Below are positions 7,843-16,785 of a stretch of DNA of 64,000 bases, piece after piece. Made by a program: the position numbers and the translations under genes. Positions within the stretch are counted from its first letter, which is position 1. Each line of letters begins with the position of its first letter. Origin of the DNA: Nereida sp. MMG025 (lineage in GTDB: Bacteria > Pseudomonadota > Alphaproteobacteria > Rhodobacterales > Rhodobacteraceae); contig NZ_JAKFZN010000003.1 of the NCBI RefSeq assembly GCF_021654165.1, positions 124,001 to 188,000 of the forward strand, in the 5' to 3' direction. The notes under the pieces were generated by a model that was not told where the DNA came from, made no database searches, and worked only from the letters and a program-made list of their open reading frames with translations.

Positions 7843-10091
7843 CTGCCCAAGCTTCGAATATAGGCTGTCACATCTTCGCGCACCGATTGTTTGCCCGCGT
7901 CGCGGGCCGCTTCGATCACAGCGCGCAGATCATCCAGATTGACACGCATGAGCATGGATTTTACGGGGCCGATTGAGGCAGGGCGCATCGAAAGTGTGCG
8001 CAAACCCATTGCCGCAAGGCACGCCGCCTCAATGGGGCGGCCGGCATCTTCGCCACAAAACGACAGGCTGGTTTTGGTGGCATTGCAGCGCAAAACGATC
8101 ATTTCGATAAAGCTAAGGAAGCTGACATTCAGTGTGTCATAGCGCTTGCGCACGCGCTCATTCTCGCGGTCGGCTGCAAAGAAAAACTGTTTAAGATCGT
8201 TGCCGCCAATGGACAGAAACTCGACCTCCTCAAAGAAGGCCTCGGGGGCAAAAGCAAGCGACGGGGTTTCCAGCATTGCGCCGACCTCCAAAGTCGCAGG
8301 CAGCAAATGCCCCAGTTTTTCCTCGCGTTTTACGGCCTTATCAAGTGCCGCCTTTGCGCCTTTATATTCTTCATATTGCGCAACAAATGGAAACATCACC
8401 GTCAATGGCCGCCCGTTGGCCGCACGCAACAGTGCCTGCAACTGCATGGTCAGAACGCCAGGCTTGTCCAGCCCCACGCGGATGGCCCGCCAGCCCAACG
8501 CAGGGTTTGGCTCGTCTTGGGGTTTCATATAGGGCAGAACCTTGTCAGACCCGATGTCCAGCGTGCGAAAGACCACACGCTTGCCCAAGGCGGCATCCAG
8601 AACCCGTGCGTAAAGGGCTGCAAGCTCGGACCGTTTTGGGACCTGGTTTCGGATCAGAAATTGAAGTTCGGTTCGAAACAGTCCCACGCCTTCGGCGCCC
8701 GAGCTTTCAAGCGATGGCAGATCGGCCATCAAACCCGCATTCATCTGAAGCGCAACTGTGGTTCCGCACCGCGCGGTTGCGGGTTTGTCGCGGATATCGG
8801 TATAGCGGTCCTGGGCCTTGGCCAGCATCGCGATCTTGTCTTTGAAGGCGGTCATCACCGTGTCTTCGGGTCGCAGATGCACAATGCCTTGTTCGCCGTC
8901 CACCAAAATCGGATCGCCATTGAGCGCGTCAGTTGTGATGCCTTTGGCCTGAATAACCAGCGGGATGGCCAAAGCGCGGGCGACAATGCCTGCGTGGCTA
9001 CCCACGCTGCCGTCTTCCAGCACAATCGCTTTGAGGTTGCGGCCGTATTCGAGTAATTCGCCCGGTCCGATATTGCGCGCCACCAATACTGCGCGCTCTG
9101 GCACCTCGGCGCCGGTATCCTGGCCTTGGCCTGTCAGAATACGCAAAAGACGGTTCGACAGATCATCCAGATCATGAAGGCGTTCACGCAGATAGGCGTC
9201 ATTTGCCTGACCGATGCGTGCGCGTGCAACCGATTGTTCCTTTTCTACAGCAGCTTCTGCGGACAGGCCGCGGCTGATGTCTTCTTCCATGCGGCGTAGC
9301 CAGCCCTTGGAATTGGCGAACATACGGTAGGCTTCCAACACCTGCATTTGTTCTTTGTCTGCCGTGCGGGCACCTGACAGCATTTCATCCACCGATACGC
9401 GAAGTGTTTCGACGGCCTCTTCAAGCCGCTGCAATTCGATCTCTGGATCATCGGCGACAGGATTGCTGACGACCACGCGGGGTTCGTGCAGGTACACATT
9501 GCCTTCGGCTGCCCCCTCCTGGGCGCTGGTGCCGCGAAACATTTTGGGTTGTTGGTGCAGCGCACTTAGCCCCGCTTCATCACTGACAAAGGCCCCCAAT
9601 TCGGTCATTTCGGCCAGAACCATCGCAACAACTTCGAGTGCATAAACCTCATCCGCGGTGAATTTGCGGGCATCTTTGGATTGGACGACCAAAACGCCCA
9701 TCGCCTCGCCCAATCGCTGAATAGGCACGCCGAGGAAGCTGGAAAAAACCTCCTCACCCGTTTCGGGCATATAGCGAAAGCCTTTGGTTTGCGGGGCGTC
9801 AGGGGTGTTAACGATCTGCGTGGTCTTGGCCACGCGCCCAACCAGCCCCTCGCCGCGGCGCAGGCGTGTCTGATGGACCGCATCGTCGTTCAACCCTTCG
9901 GTGGCACACAGCTCAAGCGTATCGGCATCACGGAAAAGATAGATCGAACACACCTCTGTTTGCATGCTTTGAGCGATCAGATGGGTGATTTCGTCCAGCC
10001 GTGCTTGGCCCGCGCTGTCGCTGGCCATGGTGTCGCGCAGGCGTCCAAGCAGTTTGCGGCTTTCAGATTCTCTTTTCTCGGGCACGGTCAC
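7839..10091 (-). CDS. ptsP: Phosphoenolpyruvate-protein phosphotransferase of the nitrogen PTS (EI-Ntr)
   Basis: A 750-residue cytosolic enzyme starting the PEP to NPr to EIIA-Ntr phosphorelay. Domains in order are an N-terminal GAF domain (about residues 20-155), the phosphohistidine swivelling domain with the active His in VGSHAGIVARA (near residue 365), and a PEP-binding TIM barrel ending with the catalytic Cys in FCGEDAG (near 679). The GAF domain separates it from sugar-PTS enzyme I. The start is GTG with a GAGGAG ribosome site just upstream. It is the last of a minus-strand run after lysC and a GNAT gene; lysC-ptsP adjacency is common in Rhodobacterales. Confidence 0.96.
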   Translation of the reverse strand: MTVPEKRESESRKLLGRLRDTMASDSAGQARLDEITHLIAQSMQTEVCSIYLFRDADTLELCATEGLNDDAVHQTRLRRGEGLVGRVAKTTQIVNTPDAPQTKGFRYMPETGEEVFSSFLGVPIQRLGEAMGVLVVQSKDARKFTADEVYALEVVAMVLAEMTELGAFVSDEAGLSALHQQPKMFRGTSAQEGAAEGNVYLHEPRVVVSNPVADDPEIELQRLEEAVETLRVSVDEMLSGARTADKEQMQVLEAYRMFANSKGWLRRMEEDISRGLSAEAAVEKEQSVARARIGQANDAYLRERLHDLDDLSNRLLRILTGQGQDTGAEVPERAVLVARNIGPGELLEYGRNLKAIVLEDGSVGSHAGIVARALAIPLVIQAKGITTDALNGDPILVDGEQGIVHLRPEDTVMTAFKDKIAMLAKAQDRYTDIRDKPATARCGTTVALQMNAGLMADLPSLESSGAEGVGLFRTELQFLIRNQVPKRSELAALYARVLDAALGKRVVFRTLDIGSDKVLPYMKPQDEPNPALGWRAIRVGLDKPGVLTMQLQALLRAANGRPLTVMFPFVAQYEEYKGAKAALDKAVKREEKLGHLLPATLEVGAMLETPSLAFAPEAFFEEVEFLSIGGNDLKQFFFAADRENERVRKRYDTLNVSFLSFIEMIVLRCNATKTSLSFCGEDAGRPIEAACLAAMGLRTLSMRPASIGPVKSMLMRVNLDDLRAVIEAARDAGKQSVREDVTAYIRSLGS

Positions 10092-10188
10092 CAGTCTCCT
10101 CTGGCACCAGCTATAGTGCCAAGCATACCCTAAGGGAAAGCCCGTTAAGGTTAACGGTCGGCGAGATTTTGACGCGCGGCGCCAGCGT

Positions 10189-10635
10189 CTAGAGGTCTAT
10201 ATCGTAGGTGACCCATTCGGTTGCGTCTGCACGATGGTCATAAAATGCGCGTGCACGGGCGTTGTCTTGTGCCGTAATCCAACGAATAACCGTGGCACCG
10301 CAGTCTTTTGCAACAGGTTTAAGCGCCTCGATCAAAGCCGCGGCAGCCCCTGTGCCACGTGCCGCTTCACTTACAAAAAGGTCATCAAGATAAAGACCTT
10401 TGGACGCCGCCAGCGGACGGGCGAAAGGTCTCACATGGGCGATACCAACCAGCGCACCATCCATGATCGCACACAGGCCACTGACCTCATGATCAGGGTC
10501 ATTCAGCCAAGACCACACAGTCTCGCGCATCTTCTCGGTCTGATCGACTTCGTAAAAACGGGCATAGGCGGCATAAAGCGCCGACCATTCTGCCTTGTCG
10601 CCCTGTTCAATCGCGCGAACGGTGATTTGGCTCAT
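10189..10635 (-). CDS. GNAT N-acetyltransferase
   Basis: A 148-residue single-domain GNAT with strand LYLDDLFVSEAARGTGAAAALIEAL, which holds the acetyl-CoA loop (R-G-T-G-A), and a C-terminal 'DNARARAFYDH' helix that closes the CoA site in this family. Its ATG overlaps the lysC stop by four bases (ATGA), so translation is probably coupled to aspartate kinase. The coupling might hint at a link with amino acid metabolism, but that is inference; the substrate is unknown. It is the fourth GNAT-type gene in the first 11 kb. Confidence 0.88.
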   Translation of the reverse strand: MSQITVRAIEQGDKAEWSALYAAYARFYEVDQTEKMRETVWSWLNDPDHEVSGLCAIMDGALVGIAHVRPFARPLAASKGLYLDDLFVSEAARGTGAAAALIEALKPVAKDCGATVIRWITAQDNARARAFYDHRADATEWVTYDIDL

Positions 10636-11870
10636 GCGGCTTTATCAAGCTCAAATGCGTCGTGAAGCGCCTGAACGGCCAATTCCATATATTTGCGGTC
10701 GATCAATACGCTGATCTTGATCTCAGATGTGGTGATCACCTTGATGTTGATGCCTTCTTCACGCAAGGACGCGAACATCTTTGCCGCCACACCTGCGTGG
10801 CTGCGCATGCCGATCCCGACAACACTGACCTTCGCCACATCCGTATCAGCCACAAGATCATGGTAGTTGATCTCTCCGCTGGTTTTGGCCTCTTCCATCG
10901 CTTTTTCGGCACGCGCCACCTGATCCACGGGGCACGAGAAGGTCATGTCAGTGCGTCCTTCTTCCGATATGTTCTGGACGATCATATCGACATTCACGCC
11001 GGCATCGGCCAGTGGGCCGAAGATGGCAGCGGCGATCCCTGGGCGGTCAGCAACGCTGATCAGGGTCATTTTGGCTTCATCGCGGCTGAAGGCCACGCCC
11101 GAAACGGCATTGGATTCCATGAGTTCCTCCTCATCGCAAACAAGCGTGCCTGCGTCATCTGATTGTTCTTCAAAGCTGGATAGGACGCGTAGTTTAACCT
11201 TGTAGCGCATCGCCAGTTCAACCGAGCGCGTTTGCAACACTTTTGCGCCTAATGACGCCAATTCCAGCATTTCCTCAAACGCGATCTTGTCGAGCTTGCG
11301 GGCCTTGTCGCTGACGCGCGGGTCGGTGGTGTAGACGCCATCGACATCGGTGTAGATATCGCAGCGTTCGGCGTCAAAAGCGGCGGCAAAGGCCACGGCT
11401 GTGGTGTCTGATCCGCCGCGCCCAAGGGTCGTGACGCGTCCTTCGGGGCTGACGCCTTGGAAACCCGCCACAACCGCAACCTTCATACCTTCACCAAATT
11501 TGGCGTTGATGTTCTCGGTCGGGATATCTTCGATGCGGGCCGACGAATGCGCAGATGTGGTAAGCACTGGCACTTGCCAGCCTTGCCAGCTGCGTGCAGG
11601 CACGTCCATTTCCTGCAACGTCAACGCCATAAGGCCCGCTGTTACCAACTCGCCCGATGCTACAACGGCATCATATTCGCGTGCGTCATAAAGGGGCGAG
11701 GTTTCGTTGACCCATCCAACCAATTCATTGGTTTTGCCCGACATTGCGCTCACGATCACAATGACGTCGTAGCCTTTGGCCACTTCGACACCGACACGTT
11801 TCGCAGCGCGTTTGATACGGTCCAGATTAGCGACAGAGGTGCCGCCGAATTTCATCACCAAGGTGGGCAT
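10632..11870 (-). CDS. lysC: Aspartate kinase
   Basis: A 412-residue enzyme for the first step of the lysine, threonine and methionine pathway, phosphorylating aspartate. It opens with the kinase signature KFGGTSVANLDRI (residues about 7-19) and has GRGGSDTTAVAFAAA and 'CDIYTDVDGVYTTDPR' in the catalytic domain. Two C-terminal ACT domains (from about residue 265) give feedback regulation by lysine and/or threonine. Its length fits the short class II kinases without a homoserine dehydrogenase fusion. Translation is coupled to the downstream GNAT gene by a four-base overlap, and ptsP follows. Confidence 0.97.
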   Translation of the reverse strand: MPTLVMKFGGTSVANLDRIKRAAKRVGVEVAKGYDVIVIVSAMSGKTNELVGWVNETSPLYDAREYDAVVASGELVTAGLMALTLQEMDVPARSWQGWQVPVLTTSAHSSARIEDIPTENINAKFGEGMKVAVVAGFQGVSPEGRVTTLGRGGSDTTAVAFAAAFDAERCDIYTDVDGVYTTDPRVSDKARKLDKIAFEEMLELASLGAKVLQTRSVELAMRYKVKLRVLSSFEEQSDDAGTLVCDEEELMESNAVSGVAFSRDEAKMTLISVADRPGIAAAIFGPLADAGVNVDMIVQNISEEGRTDMTFSCPVDQVARAEKAMEEAKTSGEINYHDLVADTDVAKVSVVGIGMRSHAGVAAKMFASLREEGINIKVITTSEIKISVLIDRKYMELAVQALHDAFELDKAA

Positions 11871-11941
11871 GATCAGGCCTCTTTTTGCGTTGATGGCCTG
11901 TTATGCGATACGCGCGTCTGCTGCAAGCAACACAGTCACGC

Positions 11942-12367
11942 CTAATTCGTTTTAGTCTTTGGTAAAAAGGGAAGGGGGGCCACAGGAATACCATCGTCGA
12001 TCAGTTTTTTGGCGTCTTCCAGCTTGGCTTCGCCATAGATTGCACGATCGCTTGTTTCCCCGTCATGCATCTTTCGGGCTTCTTCGGCAAACCGCGGGCC
12101 GACGTAGTCCGCGTTTTCTTCAACCTGTTTTCGCATCTCTGCAACGGCTTGTTCAGCGGCTGATCTGGGTTGTGACAGGGGGCCTGCCGCCGGTTTGTCG
12201 CGCCCCGCCGCCACACCTGGCGCCATAAGTGACTTGCGCACTTTGGATGATCCGCAAACAGCACAGGCCAAATGGCCTGCCTGTTGCAGCTTTTCAAAAC
12301 TGGCCGCATCTGCAAACCAGCTTTCAAAGCTGTGGTCTTGATCACATTGCAAGGCGTATTTGATCAT
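11942..12367 (-). CDS. DUF1178 family protein
   Basis: From the ATG at 12367, which has a GAGG ribosome site, this is a 141-residue protein starting MIKYALQCDQDHSFESWF, the hallmark of DUF1178 proteins. A C-x2-C pair (ACAVCGSSKV, about residues 34-43) together with the first Cys/His probably forms a small metal site. The rest is charged and likely helical (EQAVAEMRKQVEENADYVG). The family is common in Alphaproteobacteria and has no assigned function. It lies after a Nudix gene on the same strand. An upstream in-frame start at 12439 is possible but would overlap the Nudix stop region. Confidence 0.85.
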   Translation of the reverse strand: MIKYALQCDQDHSFESWFADAASFEKLQQAGHLACAVCGSSKVRKSLMAPGVAAGRDKPAAGPLSQPRSAAEQAVAEMRKQVEENADYVGPRFAEEARKMHDGETSDRAIYGEAKLEDAKKLIDDGIPVAPLPFLPKTKTN

Positions 12368-12441
12368 TTCTGCCTCAATGGGGTTGGAACGTTCATTTTT
12401 CAACGGACCACAGATGGGGCGGCCAAGGGATAACGGCAAGC

Positions 12442-12903
12442 CTATCCATGCAGGTTTTTGGGATCAAACGCCTTCAGAATTGCGCGCAATTCAGGCTCAT
12501 GCACCTTGGTTACGGCCTTTTTGATGCTGAACCATTTGCGCCGCCGTTCGTTTTTTTCGGGATAGTCGGACAGCAACCGCGTCACCTTGATTGGATAGAC
12601 CATGGCGACACAGGGCAAATCCTCCAGATCGCCGCGGTCCTTTTGGTAGGAAAACAGCCCCACGCATTGCGGATAGGCTTTGCCTTCCACGCCTGCTTCC
12701 TCAAAAGCCTCTGTCGCGGCGGCATCCATGGGGCTCACACCTTCCATCGGCCAGCCTTTGGGCACGATCCACCGTTTGGTGCGTCGCGATGTGATCAGCA
12801 AAACCTGCAATTTGTCGTGCGACACACGGAACGGAAGTGCCGCAAACTGCGTTCTCACATCGGTTTTGTGCTTAACGGGCACCTTCAGGGGAAGTTGTTT
12901 CAT
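12442..12903 (-). CDS. Nudix hydrolase
   Basis: A 153-residue Nudix-fold protein with PKGWPMEG and a Nudix helix reading TEAFEEAGV (about residues 64-72). The consensus helix is REUxEExGU, so the first Arg is Thr here; the metal-binding glutamates are kept. The upstream strands (LQVLLITSRRTKRWIVPKG) resemble diphosphoinositol/diadenosine polyphosphate hydrolases found in Rhizobiales and Rhodobacterales. Activity is therefore probably on a nucleoside or inositol diphosphate, but the substrate is not determined. It is divergent from the glutathione peroxidase gene across a 144-base AT-rich gap. Confidence 0.85.
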   Translation of the reverse strand: MKQLPLKVPVKHKTDVRTQFAALPFRVSHDKLQVLLITSRRTKRWIVPKGWPMEGVSPMDAAATEAFEEAGVEGKAYPQCVGLFSYQKDRGDLEDLPCVAMVYPIKVTRLLSDYPEKNERRRKWFSIKKAVTKVHEPELRAILKAFDPKNLHG

Positions 12904-13047
12904 TGCTCAATGACCATTGCGTTTTAGCCTGCTATTGGCGGGCGTCCGCTTTGTACTATTTTATATGTTTATAAGAACTAAATAGCTGTCTACACTTTGA
13001 AATTCAATGTTTTTCAGGTGTTTGGCCTCAGACGGGAGCGCGAAGAT

Positions 13048-13572
13048 ATGGAAAGACGAAGTTTCTTGGCAGGGCTGTGCATGGTGGTTCCAAGCCTGTC
13101 TTTTGCAGCGCCGCGCCTTCAGTTTTCATCCATTGATGGCGGCCAGATTGATTTTGACGCATGGCAGGGTCGGCCCGTGCTGGTGGTCAATACGGCGTCG
13201 CGTTGCGCGTTCACCAAGCAATATGATGCGCTCCAAGCGCTCTATGACAGATACCGCGCCCGCGGTCTGGTTGTGCTGGCGGTGCCATCTCAGGATTTTC
13301 GCCAAGAATTGGGCGATAACGCTGCGGTCAAAGAGTTTTGTGAGCTGAACTTCAATCTCGATATGCCCATGACGGAAATCACATCCGTCAAAGGGCCACA
13401 GGCGCATCCGTTTTACGCTTGGGTGCGGCAGGAAACGGGCTTTGTGCCGGAGTGGAATTTCAACAAGGTCTTGATTGATCCCGATGGCGCAGTCGCAGCC
13501 ACGTGGCGGTCCCGCGTGCGCCCACTCTCGGGCGAAATCACCAAAAAAATCGAGGCGATGTTGCCTGCGTGA
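13048..13572 (+). CDS. Glutathione peroxidase with Tat-like leader
   Basis: A 174-residue thiol peroxidase. The catalytic Cys lies in NTASRCAFT (about residue 53), the position used by selenocysteine in animal GPx. PSQDF supplies the family Gln and PEWNFNK the Trp of the active site. The chosen ATG at 13048 gives a leader MERRSFLAGLCMVVPSLSFA with an RRSFLAG twin-arginine-like motif, so export is likely; most bacterial GPx proteins are cytosolic. An upstream start at 12997 is possible but would bury the leader. The stop overlaps the GTG start of the next gene (GTGA), indicating translational coupling. The upstream gap is AT-rich and probably holds divergent promoters. Confidence 0.88.
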   Translation: MERRSFLAGLCMVVPSLSFAAPRLQFSSIDGGQIDFDAWQGRPVLVVNTASRCAFTKQYDALQALYDRYRARGLVVLAVPSQDFRQELGDNAAVKEFCELNFNLDMPMTEITSVKGPQAHPFYAWVRQETGFVPEWNFNKVLIDPDGAVAATWRSRVRPLSGEITKKIEAMLPA

Positions 13573-14696
13573 CCTTGTCTGCCCCGCTTTTTCTGGGCTC
13601 AGAGATTTATCGCGGCTCAAGTTACGGGGCGTGGCATCCGCTTAGGGTGCCGCGCGTGTCCACCGTGATGGATCTGTCGCGCGCGCTTGGATGGTTGCCG
13701 CGCGATCAATACATCACCAGCCCGCGTGCCAAGCCCCAAGCCCTGCATATCTGGCATCGGCCCGACTATGTTGCAGCCCTTGTCAAAGCCGAACAGGACC
13801 AACAGGTCAGCGATGAGACGCGGCGCAAATACCATTTGGGCACGCCCTCGAACCCTGTATACCCAGAAGTCTACAGACGCCCTGCGACAGCCGCGGGCGC
13901 ATCACTTTTGGCGGGTGAATTGCTGAAAGATGGCGGTGTGATCTATTCGCCCGCAGGCGGCACCCATCACGGGTTGCCATCGCGGGCCAACGGGTTTTGC
14001 TATCTCAATGATCCGGTGCTGGCGATATTGTCATTGAAGCGCAATGGGGCCGGACGCATCGCTTACGTGGACATAGACGCGCACCACCCTGACGGTGTCG
14101 AACATGCGTTTGCCAATGATCGTGATGTTTTGCTTGTCTCCACCCACGAGGTGAACCGCTGGCCGCGCACAGGAGGCATCGATGACAGGGGCCTGGGCAA
14201 TGTGTTCAACCTGCCGTTGCCGCGCTCGGCCAGCGACACGGATATGCACGCGGCGCTGCAAGAGCTCGTTTTGCCAGCTGTGACGCAGTTCCGCGCGGAT
14301 GCGATTGTTTTGCAATGTGGTGCTGATGCAGTGGAAGAAGATCCGCAATCAGGCCTGGCCATGTCCAACAACGCGCATTTCGGTGTCGTCAGCGCTTTGA
14401 TGGGGCTTGCGCCGCGCCTTTTGGTTCTGGGTGGCGGGGGCTATAACCCGTGGTCTGTGGGACGTCTTTGGACAGGTGTCTGGGGGATTTTGAACGGAAT
14501 AGAGCCGCCAGTGGGCTTGCCGCCAGAGGGCCAAGCCGTACTAAATGCGCTGAAATGGGATGGGCACCGCCGCGCCCGCAATCGCCCGGTCCATTGGGAA
14601 ACGACCCTGCGTGATCAACCGCATGAGGCCCCATTGCATGAGATGACCCGCGCAGGCCTGACCACTCTGTCGGCGCGGCTTAAAGCGGTGGTCTGA
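13569..14696 (+). CDS. Histone-deacetylase-family hydrolase (acetylpolyamine/acetoin-utilisation type)
   Basis: A 375-residue zinc amidohydrolase of the HDAC/AcuC/APAH superfamily. It has the active-site GGTHHGLPSRANGFCYLND (near residue 130), the metal ligands in YVDIDAHHPDGVEHAF (near 170), and the C-terminal GGGGYNPWSVGRLW. Bacterial members deacetylate polyamines or proteins such as acetyl-CoA synthetase. The start is GTG at 13569 overlapping the peroxidase stop; no in-frame ATG gives a sensible start. The 3' end overlaps the convergent KDO transferase gene by 17 bases. The pairing with a peroxidase is noted, not explained. Confidence 0.9.
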   Translation: MTLSAPLFLGSEIYRGSSYGAWHPLRVPRVSTVMDLSRALGWLPRDQYITSPRAKPQALHIWHRPDYVAALVKAEQDQQVSDETRRKYHLGTPSNPVYPEVYRRPATAAGASLLAGELLKDGGVIYSPAGGTHHGLPSRANGFCYLNDPVLAILSLKRNGAGRIAYVDIDAHHPDGVEHAFANDRDVLLVSTHEVNRWPRTGGIDDRGLGNVFNLPLPRSASDTDMHAALQELVLPAVTQFRADAIVLQCGADAVEEDPQSGLAMSNNAHFGVVSALMGLAPRLLVLGGGGYNPWSVGRLWTGVWGILNGIEPPVGLPPEGQAVLNALKWDGHRRARNRPVHWETTLRDQPHEAPLHEMTRAGLTTLSARLKAVV

Positions 14697-15909
14697 CAAC
14701 CTCGATCAGGCTGTCGAACACATCATCACCCTGGGCCATATGAGCTAGGATCACGCGCGCCAGATCAGCCATTTTTGAGAATTGCGCGGCAGATGTATGC
14801 GCCAAAGCATCTGCCAAGTCATCGGCAGTGCGCACCTCGATCGCGGCATGTTCCTTGGCAAGGGCCGCATAAGAGGCGGTAAAGTTTTCCACATGCGGCC
14901 CATGCAGGATAGCACTGCCGAAATGCGCAGGCTCAAACGGTGTGTGGCCCCCCTTTTTCACGAAACTGCCGCACACGACGGTCGCGGATGCAAGCTGATA
15001 CCACATCGCCATGTCGCCCATTGTATCGGCCAGAGTAACTTGCGTATCTGCGCTGCGCTGTTGGCGTTTTGAATGTTGCACAAACGAAAACCGCCCTGTG
15101 AGCATGTTGATAATCTCGTCACGCCGGCGCGGATGACGGGGGGCAAGGATCAGATGAAGGTGGGGGTTTTGCGCAGCGGCCTGCGCAAAGGCATCAAGGA
15201 TAATCTGGTCTTCACCAATGTGGGTTGAGGCGGCCAGAATGGTCTGCCCCCGATCATAAAGCGGGCGCAAGGCCGCAAGATCGGTGGGCGGAGACGGCGG
15301 GGTATAAAGCGTTTTGAGGTTAAACACCCGCCTGACAGACGCGGCAGGAACCCCCAAGCTGACAAAACGTGCCTCGCTTGCGCTGTCCTGCGCGCTCAGC
15401 CATGTGATGTTGCTCATGATCTCTAACGCAAATTTTGGCAGGCGTTCCCATGTTCGGGCAGAGTTTTCGGACATGCGTGCGCCGACAACCGCGATCGGTA
15501 AATGCAATTCTGCGGCTGTCGTAATCCTGTTGGGCCACAGCTCATTTTCCACGATCACCAAAGATTGCAACTGCCACGTTTTGACCAGTCGCTTGATCAC
15601 CCACCGCAAATCAATGGGGGCAAGTTGCGCCTCTATTTTCGGATCATTCCAGTCCCGCGCCATGTCGCGGCCCGTTATCGAATTGGTGGTGATCAAAAAG
15701 CGTGCCGTCGGGCAGGCCTGCTGTATCGCGTCGATCACGGGGCGCGCGGATGTAAGCTCGCCGTTACTTGCGGCATGCAACCAAATGCGCGGGCCGCGTT
15801 GGGCAGGGCCAACCAGACCTAGTCGCGCCGTCAGCCCGCCCATACGCAAAATGGCAAGCCCAAGAATAAACGGCGCGGCAAGGCTGATCAGAATTCGGTA
15901 GAGCGTCAT
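14680..15909 (-). CDS. waaA: 3-deoxy-D-manno-octulosonic acid (KDO) transferase
   Basis: A 409-residue membrane-associated GT-B glycosyltransferase that adds KDO to lipid A precursor. An N-terminal anchor (about residues 5-22) precedes WLHAASNGELTSARP, which contains the catalytic-region Glu, and later VENELWPN, then the CMP-KDO binding region GGHTPFEPAHFGSAILHGP. This order and length match WaaA/KdtA. No other lipopolysaccharide genes are adjacent in this window. Its end overlaps the HDAC-family gene on the opposite strand by 17 bases, so expression of the two may interfere. Confidence 0.93.
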   Translation of the reverse strand: MTLYRILISLAAPFILGLAILRMGGLTARLGLVGPAQRGPRIWLHAASNGELTSARPVIDAIQQACPTARFLITTNSITGRDMARDWNDPKIEAQLAPIDLRWVIKRLVKTWQLQSLVIVENELWPNRITTAAELHLPIAVVGARMSENSARTWERLPKFALEIMSNITWLSAQDSASEARFVSLGVPAASVRRVFNLKTLYTPPSPPTDLAALRPLYDRGQTILAASTHIGEDQIILDAFAQAAAQNPHLHLILAPRHPRRRDEIINMLTGRFSFVQHSKRQQRSADTQVTLADTMGDMAMWYQLASATVVCGSFVKKGGHTPFEPAHFGSAILHGPHVENFTASYAALAKEHAAIEVRTADDLADALAHTSAAQFSKMADLARVILAHMAQGDDVFDSLIEVVRPPL

Positions 15910-15948
15910 CCCTCTGGCTTAGGCGGCAAAAGCCGCGCTCACAAGGGG

Positions 15949-16785
15949 TTAGTGACTCATCAACACAGGCAGCTTGGCCCGAAGCGCGATGTCATGGGTG
16001 ACCCCCCCAATCAGACCTTCGCGGATGGGGGAATGTTCATATGCGCCCATCACCAAAAGGCTCGCGCCTGTTTTTTCGCAATGATCCACCAACGTATCGG
16101 CAATCGGTTGGCGGGTTTTGGGCAGTTCGGTCAGCGTGACATTCACCTCGTGACGGTCCAGAACCATACCCACATCAATGCCAGGCATGCTGTCGGCCAG
16201 CGGTGAACGGCCAACAGATACGATCTCAACCTCGGCTTCGGTTTCCAGAATTTGCATGGCATCTGCCAAAGCGCGTGCGGCTGCGCGTCCGCCGTCCCAT
16301 GCCACGACCGCGCGGCCATCAAAGACACTGCCTTCGTAATTGGCAGGAAAAGTCATCACAGGCCGCCCGCTGTCAAACGCCACACGGTCGGGGTGGATTT
16401 CAAGATGGGTCAGTTGATGTTGATCTGCGGCTTCATGCATGCCCAAAACGGTGATATCAAACAGTCGGGCATACCGCGCAACCGTGCGCTGCACCGATCC
16501 GCCGCTATCAATCCAATGCAGCTTGTCATCAGGCACGGCTGCGCACGCCTTACGAAATTTTGCCTGCACATCCGCGGTGGGGCTTTCGGCGGCTTCTGTG
16601 ATGGCCTGTTGGACTTTTTTGGGCATCCACGCGCGGTTTATCTGGCGCGACAGAAACGGATTTCCGTGGGCAAAAAGCCCCGTCAGGTGTGCGCCGAAAT
16701 ACTGCTGCATCAAAACAGCACCAGACAAGGCAGCTTCCGAACCTGGCAGACCGTTATAGGCGACAAGGATGTTTTTAATGCTCAT
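15949..16785 (-). CDS. Universal stress protein, tandem-domain
   Basis: A 278-residue protein containing two UspA-like domains. The first half starts MSIKNILVAYNGLPGSEAALSGAV. The second half contains AVVAWDGGRAAARAL and ends with LLVMGAYEHSPIREGLIGGV, close to the G-x2-G-x9-GS ATP-binding signature, although the final Ser is not evident. It is the last gene of the tctCBA-acyl-CoA synthetase-ketopantoate reductase cluster, and its ATG overlaps the ketopantoate reductase stop by four bases. This suggests it is made together with the transporter and reductase rather than as a general stress gene. Function is otherwise unknown. Confidence 0.88.
   Translation of the reverse strand: MSIKNILVAYNGLPGSEAALSGAVLMQQYFGAHLTGLFAHGNPFLSRQINRAWMPKKVQQAITEAAESPTADVQAKFRKACAAVPDDKLHWIDSGGSVQRTVARYARLFDITVLGMHEAADQHQLTHLEIHPDRVAFDSGRPVMTFPANYEGSVFDGRAVVAWDGGRAAARALADAMQILETEAEVEIVSVGRSPLADSMPGIDVGMVLDRHEVNVTLTELPKTRQPIADTLVDHCEKTGASLLVMGAYEHSPIREGLIGGVTHDIALRAKLPVLMSH

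Noticed and set aside
15923-15936. Short GCGGC-AAAA-GCCGC hairpin between waaA and usp
   Set aside because: Only five base pairs with no T-run on the coding strand; too weak to call a terminator.
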